In this document: positions 10,097 through 19,924 of the stretch, piece after piece
How the letters are laid out: each line of letters opens with the position of its first letter
Numbering within the stretch: position 1 is the stretch's first letter
NCBI RefSeq assembly: GCF_014356525.2
Contig: NC_052507.1
Location: 2,889,992-2,953,991, forward strand
DNA length: 64,000 bases
Reading direction: 5' to 3'
Origin: Nilaparvata lugens
Taxonomy: Eukaryota > Arthropoda > Insecta > Hemiptera > Delphacidae
Notes under the pieces: generated by a model
What the model was told of the DNA's origin: nothing
Database searches by the model: none
Seen by the model: the letters and a program-made list of their open reading frames with translations, nothing else
Translations under genes and position numbers: made by a program

Positions 10097-10975
10097 TATA
10101 ATATTATACTCTATAAGAGTATTATACTCTATTATATACTCTTATATTATACTTATAATATAAATATTAAATATTATATTATTAATATACTTATTATTAA
10201 CCTTATACTCTTATACTTCCTATCCACTTCTCATTGTTGATCTTGTTTTTCTTCATTTTTACCTGCATATTCTTTGCCCTCATACTCTTCAAGACCTCAA
10301 CTTTCTCTGGATATTTTTTCAATCCTCTTCTCCATCTAATTTTCTATTCTTTCTCCACTTTCTCTCTGATTTTATGAATCCTTGCCCTATTTGTTTTCTC
10401 ATATTTATATCAATGTTCACTCTCTTCTTCTCCCACCACTCCCATCTCCTTCTTCCCTTCCTCTCTTCACCTGTCTTCTTCTTCTTCTTCTCTTCTTCTT
10501 CTTCTTCTTCTTCTTCTACTTCCTCCTCTTCACCTGTCTCCTTATTCTCTTAGAGTATAATATTATACTCTATAAGAGTATTATACTCTATTATATACTC
10601 TTATATTATACTTATAATATAAATTATAAATATTATATTATTAATTATACTTATTATTACCCTTATACTCTTATACTTCCTATCCACTTCTCATTTGTTG
10701 ATCTTGTTTTTCTTCATTTTTACCTGCATATTCTTTGCCCTCATACTCTTCAAGACCTCAACTTTCTCTGGATATTTTTTCAATCCTCTTCTCCATCTAA
10801 TTTTCTATTCTTTCTCCCACTTTCTCTCTGATTTTATGAATCCTTGCCCTATTTGTTTTCTCATATTTATATCAATGTTCACTCTCTTCTTCTCCCACCA
10901 CTCCCATCTCCTTCTTCTCCTTCCTCCTCTTCACCTGTCTTCTTCTTCTTCTTCTTCTTTTCCTGTCTTCTTCTA
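10058..10975 (+). repeat. Tandem duplication, unit 459 bp
   Basis: Two direct copies start at TACTTCCTCCTCTTCACCTG (10058 and 10517). Each contains an AT-rich palindromic stretch (TATACTCTATAAGAGTATA) and CAAGACCTCAACTTTCTCTGG. Each ends in a TTC tract. The unit also duplicates the outer end of the palindrome. Confidence 0.9.
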
Positions 10976-11070
10976 CCATCTTCCACTCCACTCTCGTCTC
11001 CTTATTCCTCTTCTTCCACACTATTCTCCTTTCTGAAGTCTCACCCTCATTTTCACCTCTCCCTTTTTTA

Positions 11071-11900
11071 CATTCCTTGCCTTATTACCATAGGTAAGGA
11101 AAGTATTGCTTTCCGAAAAAAAATAAAGTACCCCAATTTCTGAATTTCTATACGTTTCAAGGTACCCTGAGTCCAAAAAAGTGGTTTTTGAGTATTGGTC
11201 TGTATGTGTGTGTGTATGTGTGTGTATGTGTGTGTGTATGTGTGTATGTGCGTCTGTGTACACGATGTCTCATCTCCCAATTAACGGAATGACTTGAAAT
11301 TTGGAACTTAAGGTCCTTTCACTATACGGATCCGACACGAACAATTTCGATCAAATGCAATTCAAGATGGCGGCTAAAATGGCAAAAATGTTGTCAAAAA
11401 CAGGGTTTTTCGTGATTTTCTCGGAAACGGCTTCAACGATTTTGATCAAATTCATACCTAAAATAGTCATCGATAAGGTCTATCTACTGCCACAAGTCCC
11501 ATATCTGTAAAAATTTCAGGAGATCCACCCTATCAATGCAAAGTTCGATTTAAGATTCCCAATTATCAGGCTTCAGATACAATTTACAGAAAAAATCAAG
11601 TGGAGTAGATTGAGCATGAAAATCTCTACTATCAATGTTCAGTAACATTTTTACCTGAAATTGAAAATAAGCTTTAAATTCGAGAAAATGTGATTATTCA
11701 ATTGCAAATTATTGTTGATTCTATTGAATCATTCACTATGAAGAGATAGCAGACCGCATGTGTGTCTCCAGCGTTATTGCCCTCTCACCAGCTGGCTCAA
11801 ATCTTTGAATAGTAGACTTGAGATGCGCGGGAACACTAGCGTCAGGTGATCAATTTTCATAATGGCAAGGAAAGTTGTGTGAGTGCGCCACACCAGATTT
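11071..11900 (+). repeat. Element K, copy 1
   Basis: Begins ATTCCTTGCCTTATTACC and ends GTGCGCCACACCAGATTT. It carries a TG/CA microsatellite (11200-11255), then GGATCCGACACGAACAATTT and AGATGGCGGC. An inverted copy is at 15848-16710 and a partial one at 43080-43612. Ends share the short inverted motif TTCCTTGCC. Frames across it are not genes. Confidence 0.75.
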
Positions 11901-11929
11901 TTTATCTTCATCACTACCTCTTATCCAAT

Positions 11930-12110
11930 TATCACGAGATGAGAAAAGAAGATAGGAACGTAGAGAAGAGGATAAATGAGAAAATAAAGTAGTAGATTGG
12001 AAAGGGAAGGAAGAATGAAAAGGAGAAAAAGATGAAGATGAAGATTGAGAAGGAGAATAAAAAGAAGAAGAGGAAGAAGGAGGAGAGAAAGAAGAAGATG
12101 AAGAAGATAA
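11930..12110. repeat. Degenerate GAA-rich tract
   Basis: Purine-rich plus strand of GAAGAAGA and GATGAAGA runs. It lies beside CAAATCTCAATATCGTC, a motif also seen in the 8.9-9.1 kb tract. Confidence 0.7.
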
Positions 12111-12430
12111 CAAATATAGTACAAATCTCAATATCGTCGTACCCACTCCACCTCTGCAATATAACAATTCCGTTCCGACAAATTGAAACGTAACTTTTCA
12201 CATTCGCCTACAACAATTCATTGTTCATTCGACAGCAGCAGCATTTTGATTTCCTAGTAAAACAATGGAGGCTGACACACATAGCAGACAAAATGCTGGA
12301 ACAATATTCAGGACCGTTGTGAAGTGCTGGGACAAATCTCTCAACAGGTATTTGAACTCTGACAATCTTTGGATTGCATCTCATTCGAGACGTTCCCGCT
12401 TCTTATGAACAAATTGTATCTCATCCGTTC
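12111..12430. other. Unassigned stretch
   Basis: No family match in the window apart from a short ATTGTATCTCATCCGTTC segment that recurs near 12595. No coding signal seen. Confidence 0.3.
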
Positions 12431-12436
12431 TGGGGG

Positions 12437-12482
12437 ATCACTCTCTCTCTCACTCTTTCTCTCTCTCTCTCTATTTATCTAA

Positions 12483-12533
<51 letters not shown>

Positions 12534-12630
12534 TCTCTCACTCCCTCTCAATCGCCCTGTTGTCTCTCATCTGTTCTGAATTGAGGGACCATCAACAAAT
12601 AGTATCTCATCCTTTCTAAAAGATATCTCT
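12437..12630. repeat. CT-rich tract with (TA)n microsatellite
   Basis: Runs of CTCTCT flank a pure TA dinucleotide repeat at about 12487-12528. Confidence 0.9.
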
Positions 12631-12634
12631 CTCT

Positions 12635-12733
12635 TTCTGTCATGAATTTTGCTGTATTGTAAGCTATTGTATATGAGTGTATAAGCCAGTATTGTAATCT
12701 ACATAAATAAAGTACTCAATCAATCAATCAATC
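12635..12733 (+). mobile_element. LINE 3' end with (CAAT)n tail
   Basis: Ends ACATAAATAAAGTACTCAAT followed by repeated CAAT. The opposite-strand equivalent is at 57107-57360. Confidence 0.7.
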
Positions 12734-12956
12734 TCTTCTCACCCTATCTCTCTTCTTTCTCTATATCTGTCTCTTTTCTCGCTCTCTCTGTTATCTCTAA
12801 ATTGTCTGTCATCTGCTCTGAGTTGAGAGATCCGGGAAGAAAATAAAGCAAGAATCAAAATTTGTTATCTCTGAATTGTCTCTCATCTGATCTGAATTGA
12901 AAGATCCAATATGAGGGAATAGAGCAAGGATCTACAATTTACGCGAAAAAGCAGTC
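12734..12956. repeat. CT-rich sequence with a diverged internal repeat
   Basis: TCTCTAAATTGTCTGTCATC and TCTCTGAATTGTCTCTCATC lie about 80 bp apart, each followed by a GAGATCC- or AAGATCC-type segment. Low complexity; no gene. Confidence 0.5.
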
Positions 12957-12959
12957 TAA

Positions 12960-13465
12960 AGGTGCGTACAGATAAACGAGCCGCGAACATGAGCAATTCA
13001 CTTTTAATCAGCTGATTATATTTGTATTTTTACAGAAACGGTAAGATACAGATATAAAAAGCTTGGCATCAGCTGATTAAAAGCGAACATTGAAAAGCAT
13101 TGAAAAAACATAGAAAAACCTTGAAAAACATCAAGAAACATTGAAAAAACATTGGAAAACATTGAAAAACATCGAAAAAACATTGAAAAACATTGAAAAA
13201 ACATTGAAAAACATGAAAAAAGCATTTAAAAACAATGAAAAACGTTGAAAAACATTGAAATACATCGAAAAACATTGAAAAACATTGAAAAAACATCGAG
13301 AAACATAAAAAACATTGAGAACATCGAAAAAACATTGAAAAACATTGAAAAAACATCGAAATACATTGAAAAACATTGGAAAACATCGAAAAAACATTGA
13401 AAAACATCGAGAAACATTGAAAAACAATGTTCTCATGTTCGCAGCGCGTAAATCTGTATGCACCT
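12960..13465. mobile_element. MITE-B (PIF/Harbinger-like) carrying a minisatellite
   Basis: The left end AGGTGCGTACAGAT pairs with a right end reading ATCTGTATGCACCT (inverted). TAA flanks it at 12957-12959 and 13466-13468. A 3-bp TWA target duplication with short TIRs is typical of PIF/Harbinger. The clean copy at 42166-42333 is only 168 bp. Here the interior is expanded by the minisatellite at 13083-13428. Confidence 0.75.
13083..13428. repeat. Minisatellite of ACATTGAAAA-type units
   Basis: About 30 units of 10-12 bp, mostly ACATTGAAAA or ACATCGAAAAA, vary by one or two A residues. Overlapping minus-strand frames of Phe-Gln-Cys-Phe repeats are translations of this array. Confidence 0.95.
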
Positions 13466-13599
13466 TAAGACGTTCGTGTCAAATTGCTTCAAACGAACGA
13501 CGAGATTGTACAGTAAGATGGGATATCCAATATTGATTCAAGATGGAAACTTATTCTGTTAGATTTCATTCTACATTACACTAGCTCATGTTACCTGAA

Positions 13600-14020
13600 T
13601 CTTATTGAAAACTTCACATACTAAAATCTTGAAGGATTTAAAATAAGCCTATAACCATCCTCGGTAAATTATATGCAAAATTTCAAGTTAATCAGTTGAG
13701 TAGTTGAGACGCGATGATGCGTCATTTATGAATTTCCTATCCCCTACGTGTATAAGTCGATTCTTTCCTTTAGTATAATTATTATAGAATAGAAGGAAAC
13801 CTGTGCTTCACAAGGGTCCAATTAAGAACTTGACGAACTGAAATCTTGAAGAATTAAAAATAAGTCTATAACCATCCTCGGTAAATTGAGATCTTATATG
13901 AAAAATTTCAAGTTAATAACAATCAAGTCTGAGGAGTTCAGACGAGATGATGCGTCATTCATGAATCTCCTATGCCAATATTCTTTCCTTTAATTAATAC
14001 AATGTGCAGTGATAATTAAG
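13600..14020 (+). repeat. Family W, two tandem monomers of about 205 bp
   Basis: Each monomer contains a TGAAATCTTGAAG segment, AACCATCCTCGGTAAATT, AAATTTCAAGTTAATCAGT and GATGATGCGTCAT. Copy 1 runs directly into copy 2 near 13800. Further monomers are at 14380-14830, 38655-38882 (inverted) and 39590-39910. Confidence 0.75.
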
Positions 14021-14029
14021 TGTAATATT

Positions 14030-14237
14030 TAACTATAATTTGGTGTTTTAATTTTTCTAAATTTAAAATTTGCATCTCATATTTATTTTTGGACGAAAGT
14101 TGAGCTTGAACTTCTTACAGAAAAAACATAACCTATTTTTTGGACATGTAATCAAAATTTGGGAATGGAATAGTTTTGGGCCAAGCCTGTTGTTCCTTCT
14201 CAATCATATTCATATGATTTGTTATTGTTTCTACGTA

Positions 14238-14269
<32 letters not shown>

Positions 14270-14279
14270 AAATAAATAA

Positions 14280-14369
<90 letters not shown>

Positions 14370-14372
14370 ATA
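14030..14372 (+). mobile_element. LINE 3' end with long (AAAT)n tail inside the W array
   Basis: Contains the GGGAATGGAAT..GGGC..GCC..GTTCC stem region (14158-14200) and then a 130-bp AAAT/AAATAAT microsatellite (about 14239-14371). It separates W monomers 2 and 3. Confidence 0.75.
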
Positions 14373-14377
14373 GAAAG

Positions 14378-14830
14378 TGACACGTGCTTCATAAGTTTCT
14401 AATTTTTCAATGAATCTAAAAGCTGGAAACTTGACCAACTGAAATCTTGGAGAATTTAAAATAGACCTATAACCATCCTCGGTGGATTTAGAATCTATAT
14501 GCGAAATTTCAAGTTAATCAGTTGAGTAGTTGAGACGTGATGATACGTCATTTATGAATTTTCTATCCCCTATATGTATGAGCCTATTCTCTCCTTTATT
14601 ATAGATTAGCAGGCAACTCGTGCTTCACAATAGTCTATTTTAAAACTTGATAAACTGAAAAGTTGATCTACTGAAATCTGGAAGGATTTGAAATACCTTC
14701 AACCATCTTCGGTAAATTGAGAATCTGTAAGCGAAATTGCAAGTGTATCATTCCAGTAGTTCAGACGTGATGATGCATCATACGTGAATTTCCTTTCCCC
14801 TACGTGTTTAAGCCAATATTCTTTCCTGTA
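14378..14830 (+). repeat. Family W, monomers 3 and 4
   Basis: Same internal landmarks as the monomers upstream of the LINE tail, slightly more diverged. Order and orientation are unchanged. Confidence 0.7.
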
Positions 14831-15197
14831 TTGAACGAGCGTTAGTGAGTTCTCACTTTTGACCTACTGAACGCCAAAGTCGATGTCCGTCTGTTTGTAT
14901 GTTCTACAATAACTATAGAAAGAATTGATCAATCAGCTACAAATCTTGAACACGTATCCTTCGAACCTTTTTACAGGTAAATTTCTTTGGACAATAAAAT
15001 TGATCAACTCCTTCGTCCTTTTTTCTGGATAGGAAAAAAATAGAAAAAAAATTGTTGTGATTTAGTGAGCTGAAAATTTTATTGTTTGCAGTTTCTTAAT
15101 TCATTCATTCTATTGTATTGTATTATGAAGTTTAACATTCCATGGTATACTTTCATGATAAGTTTCAAATTACATCTTTCCTTTCCTCCAGTACTGC
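14831..15197. other. Remnant of another dispersed repeat, otherwise unassigned
   Basis: 14835-15010 has GAACGAGCGTTAGTGAGTTC and GTCTGTTTGTATGTTCTACA, in the style of families X-Z. The remainder is AT-rich with no feature seen. Confidence 0.35.
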
Positions 15198-15209
15198 TAG
15201 TGTGATCTA

Positions 15210-15505
15210 TTATTATTATTAGCGTATGGCTTTTAATGGTGGGGAGACCCAAGGGTAGTTCCACCTCGCCGTATATAACTAAGTCCAAAGTTCCCTAATG
15301 GGAAACCGGACACTAAGGTTATAGTCAGCACAATACTTTCAATTTACACTTTTCATTTCGGAATAAAGTTCATTTTGAACGTTGAAATGTCCAAACATAT
15401 ACAAAACCGAAAGAAAACACAAAACCACTAAGCCAAATGTAGAAAATATTAAATTTAGACAATAAATTTGGAGCCGAAAATTTATAGCACGTTACAATTT
15501 CGCTA
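15210..15505 (-). mobile_element. Retroelement 3' end with 12-bp target duplication
   Basis: On the minus strand it ends GCCATACGCTAATAATAATA, a trinucleotide tail. TAGTGTGATCTA is present on both sides (15198-15209 and 15506-15517). The short element (296 bp) is a 5'-truncated LINE or a SINE. The 69-codon frame at 15079-15288 includes its end and flank and is not a gene. Confidence 0.8.
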
Positions 15506-15517
15506 TAGTGTGATCTA

Positions 15518-15847
15518 GTATAATGTTGATGGCTTAATATATACTATATTATTTTCTCTGATACTGTATTTGTAATTGATTATACTGATGCAGAACTGTT
15601 AAATAATTATATATCAATCAAGTTTGATTTGATTTTATTGTAAATTTTTGTAAATGTTACCATAGGCAACATCCTTGTAACAATCATCAAGAAAATATCT
15701 ATCTAACTATATATTCTATATAATTCACAACTTTTACATCAACGAACTGATACTGGTTGAGATATCAATGTGCGGGTTTCGCCATTTATTTTCTCTTGGA
15801 ACTCTGTATCGAAATCATGTACTATCACTGACCAGCTTCTTATCTCA
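15518..15847. other. AT-rich stretch, no feature recognised
   Basis: Non-repetitive within the window; no frame or motif of note. Confidence 0.4.
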
Positions 15848-16501
15848 AAAATCTGGTGTGGCGCACTCACACAACTTTCCTTGCCGTTATGAAAATTGAT
15901 CACCTGACGCTAGTGTTCCCGCACATCTCAAGTCTACTATTCAAAGATTTGAGCCAGCTGGTGACAGGGCAATAACGCTGGAGACACACATGAGGTCTGC
16001 TATCTCTTCATGGTGAATGATTTAATAGAATCAACAATAATTTTGCAATGAAATAATCACATTTTCTCGAATTTAAAGCTTATTTTCAATTTTAGGTGAA
16101 AATGTTACTGAACATTAATTGTAGAGATTTTCATGCTCAATCCACTCCACTTGATTTTTCTCGTTTCAATTGTATCTGAAGCCTGATAATTGGGAATCTA
16201 TCTGCATTGATGGGGCGAAGCTCCTAAAATTTTTACAAATATTGGACTTGTGGTAGTTGATAGAGCTTATCGATGACTATTTTAGGTATGAATTTGATCA
16301 AAATCGTTGAAGCCATTTTCGAGAAAATCGCAAAAAACCCTGTTTTGGCAACATTTTCGCCATTTTAGCCGCCATCTTGGATTGCATTTGATCGAAATTG
16401 TTCGTGTCGGATCCTTATAGTGTAAGGACCTTCAGTTCCAAATTTCAAGTCATTCCGTTAATTGGAAGATGAGATATCGTGTACACAGACGCACATACAC
16501 T

Positions 16502-16573
<72 letters not shown>

Positions 16574-16710
16574 GACCAATACCCAAAAAACACTCTTTTG
16601 GACTCAGGGGACCTTGAAACGTATAGAAATTTAGAAATTGGGGTACCTTAATTTTTTTGGGAAAGCAATACTTTCTTTACCTATGGTAATAGGGCAAGGA
16701 AAGTAAAATT
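15848..16710 (-). repeat. Element K, copy 2 (inverted), with (CA)n
   Basis: Reverse complement of 11071-11900 with the same landmarks. It includes a long pure CA microsatellite (about 16502-16569) at the homologous position. Copies 1 and 2 form a widely spaced inverted pair about 4 kb apart. Confidence 0.8.
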
Positions 16711-17097
16711 GCTGCTTTTGAAGATTACAATAGAACAGTTCAAGAGCGAGTTCTTAAACCCAGAGGGTCACTAGTTATATGTAGATGAATAACAGCAATG
16801 CTCCCTATCCAGAAGTATAAAAAAATCTCACTGAGACGCAGTTACTCCAATCATCTCGCGCAAGCGCAGTTCATCATCAACTCATGGAGCACTTCCATTT
16901 GCTGCACAGACGTCATTAATTAAAGTGAAGAACAATACTAATTGAAAATCTGAATAATTCACCGGGTATATAGCCTCTCACTACCCTCGTTGTTAATGCA
17001 TGCTAATTTGAAATCATAATCAACATTAAAGTATGCATCGGCCTCTCTAGTTGGCTGTATGCTGCAGTGAACCTCCCCTTCCCCCATCAATCTACAA
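16711..17097. other. Unassigned stretch
   Basis: No repeat partner in the window. Contains GCGCAAGCGC and mild GC enrichment near 16840-16880. No gene. Confidence 0.35.
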
Positions 17098-17305
17098 ATA
17101 GTGGGGTGGGAGAACAAACAGGGTTGCCGATTCTCTGCCGTGCCTCTGCCACTCTATAGAGGATATCTGATACCGGTATATCTGATGTGATATCAACTGT
17201 TCATTCTTGTTAAAAATAACCATTCATATTTCATTCGACAAGGGGAATATATTTTTCAATGACAACATAAAAGATTTTTCTAATTGAGAATGAATATTTT
17301 GTTAA
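17098..17305 (+). mobile_element. MITE-A fragment interrupted by family Z
   Basis: Matches MITE-A interiors (GGGTTGCCGATTCTCTGCC, ATACCGGTATATCTGATG) but lacks the outer left TIR. It is cut at GTTAA by the Z insertion. Confidence 0.65.
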
Positions 17306-18314
17306 TCTATATACAAGCGAAATGGCACTCACTCACTCGCTGACTGACTGACTGACTCACTCACTCGCAGAACTAAAAATCTACTGGACCAAAAACGTTC
17401 AAATATGGGAGGTATGTTCAGTTGGCCCCTTAGAGTCGCACTAAGAACGGATTTGCAGAAATTTCCAAAGATGCGCCAAAAATCTGCGTTTTTCAGCGGT
17501 TTTTAGCGTTTTCTCGGCTTTATCGAGAACAAATGAACAGAAAATGTTCTAATTTACTACAGAAGCTAAGCTAGGGTGTAATAATGTTGTGTTAGAAGAA
17601 TTTGCAATAACGCTAAAAATTAGCGTTTTTCCAGCGGTTTTTTGCTTTTTCTCAGATTTATCGAGTTCAAATGAACAGTAATTGTTCAAATTTAGTAGAG
17701 AAGCTAAGCTAGCGTGTAGTAATGTTGTGTTAGATGAATTTGCAATAACGTCAAAGCTACGCCCAAAATAAGCGTTTTTCCAGCGTTTTTTTGCTTTTTC
17801 TCAGATTTGTCGAGAACAAATGAAGAGAAATTGTTCAAATTCAGTACAGGAGCTAAGCTAGGGTGTAATAATGTTGTGTTATAAGGAATTTGGAATAACG
17901 CTAAAGATATGCCCAAAACCTGCAATTTTCCAACGTTTTTTTGCGCTTTTTCAGCTTCATCGAGGACAAATATTCATGTAGATACAAAGCAATTAATTTC
18001 AGTTACTTATTTTCAATATAGTTTTTCTCCTATTCATCGTTCAATGATAATGAACAGGAAATGTTCAAATTTACTACAGAAGCTAAGCTGGGATATAATC
18101 ATGTTGTGTTTGAAGGAATTTGAAATAACGCCAAAGATACACCCAAAATTAGCGTTTTCCACGTTTTTCTCAGTTTTTCTGCGTTTTCTCAGTACTTTGA
18201 GTTTCTGATGGAATGAAGCATGCTCAAATGAAGCGAGCCCGCTGATCTCATGTTTGGACGATCCAGTCGGGGGTCCTAGACGGATATGGCGAGCAAAGCG
18301 AGCCTGACGGCTAG
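17306..18314 (-). mobile_element. Family Z, long copy with internal tandem repeats
   Basis: In minus orientation it starts CTAGCCGTCAGGCTCGC and ends in CTTGTATATAGA after a GTGAGTGAGTGCCATTTCG-like stretch. The body is four or five tandem units of about 140-150 bp, each with TCGAGAACAAATGAACAG and AGCTAAGCTAGGGTGTAATA. TTAA (or GATTAA on the minus strand) flanks both ends. No protein is encoded. RTE-type nonautonomous element or Helitron-like element are both possible. Confidence 0.7.
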
Positions 18315-18330
18315 TTAATCATATTTCTAT

Positions 18331-18988
18331 AGTGTTGCCTATTCTCTGCCGTGCCACTGCCTTCTACAGAGGATTATCTGATACCGGTATATCTGATGTG
18401 ATATCAACTGTTCATTATTGTTTAAAATAATCAATCATGTCTTATTCATAGAAAATATCTATTTTTCAATGACAACATGAAAGATTTTCAAAATCTAGGA
18501 GTGAGTTTTAGTTTTTTTTCGAGTTTTAAAATTTTCAATTATTAATACAGTATTTTTCAGTTACCAGTGATGATTTAATGAAGTATTGTTATTTTATTTG
18601 GTTTTCAAATTTTCTAAATTCTAATTTACCAGTTTATAAAATATTCTGGACTCAAAATTGGACAAAATCATGAAGTGTAAACATAACCTATTTTGGACAA
18701 TTTCTATCTAAATTTGGGAAAGGAACAGTTTCGGGCTTTAAGCCTGTTGTTCCTCTACCAATCATTCATAGTTCAGAACGATATTGTATCCCATGTATCA
18801 ATGTATAAATGAATAAATAAATGATTGAGAATGAATATTTTGTTAATCAATAATGTTTCTACATTTTCAAGGAACGGTCTGGCAACGTTGCAGAGGTATA
18901 AACAGAGAGTGCCATCTGTTTTGTCGAATGATAAACAAGAATATCAACACCAATGGTAATCAAATACTGCCATTATAACGTGGACCTG
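18331..18988 (+). mobile_element. MITE-A copy with nested LINE tail
   Basis: The left interior GTTGCCTATTCTCTGCCG and right TIR CCATTATAACGTGGACCT are present. The interior is split by 18488-18826. Confidence 0.7.
18488..18826 (+). mobile_element. LINE 3' end nested in MITE-A
   Basis: Stem GGAACA..TGTTCC with inner GGGCT/AGCC (18717-18760), then an AATGAATAAATAAATG tail. MITE-A sequence that is continuous at 17.28 kb resumes immediately after it. Confidence 0.7.
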
Positions 18989-19164
18989 TCTTTATTCAGT
19001 TGAGCGCAGAATTCATCGAATTGAACCCGTTCTATTATTCCATCACTTAAATCAACTGACATAATGATGTGGGGGAATATTGTAGCTCTGTGAGGCAAGA
19101 ATTGACAACAATGTTTGAAACTTACCCTCTAAGTTCAATGAGCAATGTTGTTCAAGCTATTGTA

Positions 19165-19287
19165 CTGTGTAAACGATCTGGCAACGTTGCAGAGGTAGAA
19201 AAGGTTAGCAATATCTGCATTGTGGTATGATGGATAAGGATAACAACACCAATGTTGATTAAATATTGTCATTATAACGTGGACCTA
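19165..19287 (+). mobile_element. MITE-A right end
   Basis: AACGATCTGGCAACGTTGCA, GGATAAGGATAACAACACC and the TIR TCATTATAACGTGGACCT are preserved; the left part is missing. Confidence 0.65.
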
Positions 19288-19306
19288 ATTACAAGAATGG
19301 TATATC

Positions 19307-19582
19307 ATAGAGAAACGATAGCGTAAGTAGATATCCCATGGTATAGGGCGTTTATGTCGCAACTGTTACTGTTATCCCAAGCCGATAGTTAACGTAGCTC
19401 TTTCCTATGCAGCTGTGTGACGCTGGTAGTCTCTCAAATGGTGCCGTTCATACACAATCACCTCAACAAAACAGTAAAAATTGACAATAATCGACAGTAA
19501 TCGGCTTGAGATAACAGTAAAAGTTGCGACATGAATTCCCTATACCATGGGATATCTACTTATGCTATTGTTTCTCTATGGG
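19307..19582. mobile_element. MITE-C, complete copy
   Basis: Inverted ends of about 80 bp share AGATATCCCATGGTATAGGG, GTCGCAACT, ACTGTTATC and AAGCCGAT. The 275-bp element encodes nothing. Related copies lie in the 27-31.7 kb duplication and at the right window edge. Confidence 0.8.
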
Positions 19583-19760
19583 AATATAGACTATGGCTTA
19601 TGGCTATGCACTATACACTTACTAATACACTTTACACTATACACTATACTAATGCTATACACTTGGACCTAGCACATTGGACTAGCATATTGTTTCCATG
19701 TAAGGCCTGTATCAGTCAATTCACATTATTGAAATAAAAACATTTGCTTCAGTAGAACAT
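19583..19760. repeat. Short ACTATACACTT-type direct repeats
   Basis: Imperfect repeats of CTATACACTT and CACTATACACTA between 19606 and 19665; no other feature. Confidence 0.4.
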
Positions 19761-19761
19761 T

Positions 19762-19911
19762 AGCTGCCGGTTGCACAAAAGCCGGTTGAATTTTAACCGT
19801 GATTAATCCTACTAGAACCAATTAGAGAAGCCGTCTTTTTGAAAAAGCCTTCTCTGATTGGTTCTCGTGGAATTAATCACGGTTAAAATTTAATCGGCTT
19901 TTGTGCAAGCC
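19762..19911. mobile_element. MITE-D, complete copy
   Basis: Ends are inverted copies of GCACAAAAGCCGGTTGAATT / AATTTAATCGGCTTTTGTGC, with an AGAACCAATTAGAGAAG / CTTCTCTGATTGGTTCT inner pair. The whole element of about 150 bp folds on itself. Confidence 0.8.
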
Positions 19912-19924
19912 TTCTCTGATTCGT

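Noticed and set aside
11021..11280. His/Thr-rich frames
   Set aside because: Translations of the TG/CA microsatellite in element K; the same appear at 16.5 and 43.4 kb.
12487..12528. Replication origin or regulatory AT tract
   Set aside because: A plain TA microsatellite within CT-rich sequence; nothing else supports a function.
13016..13463. Overlapping minus-strand frames of Phe-Gln-Cys-Phe repeats
   Set aside because: Direct translation of the ACATTGAAAA minisatellite in several frames.
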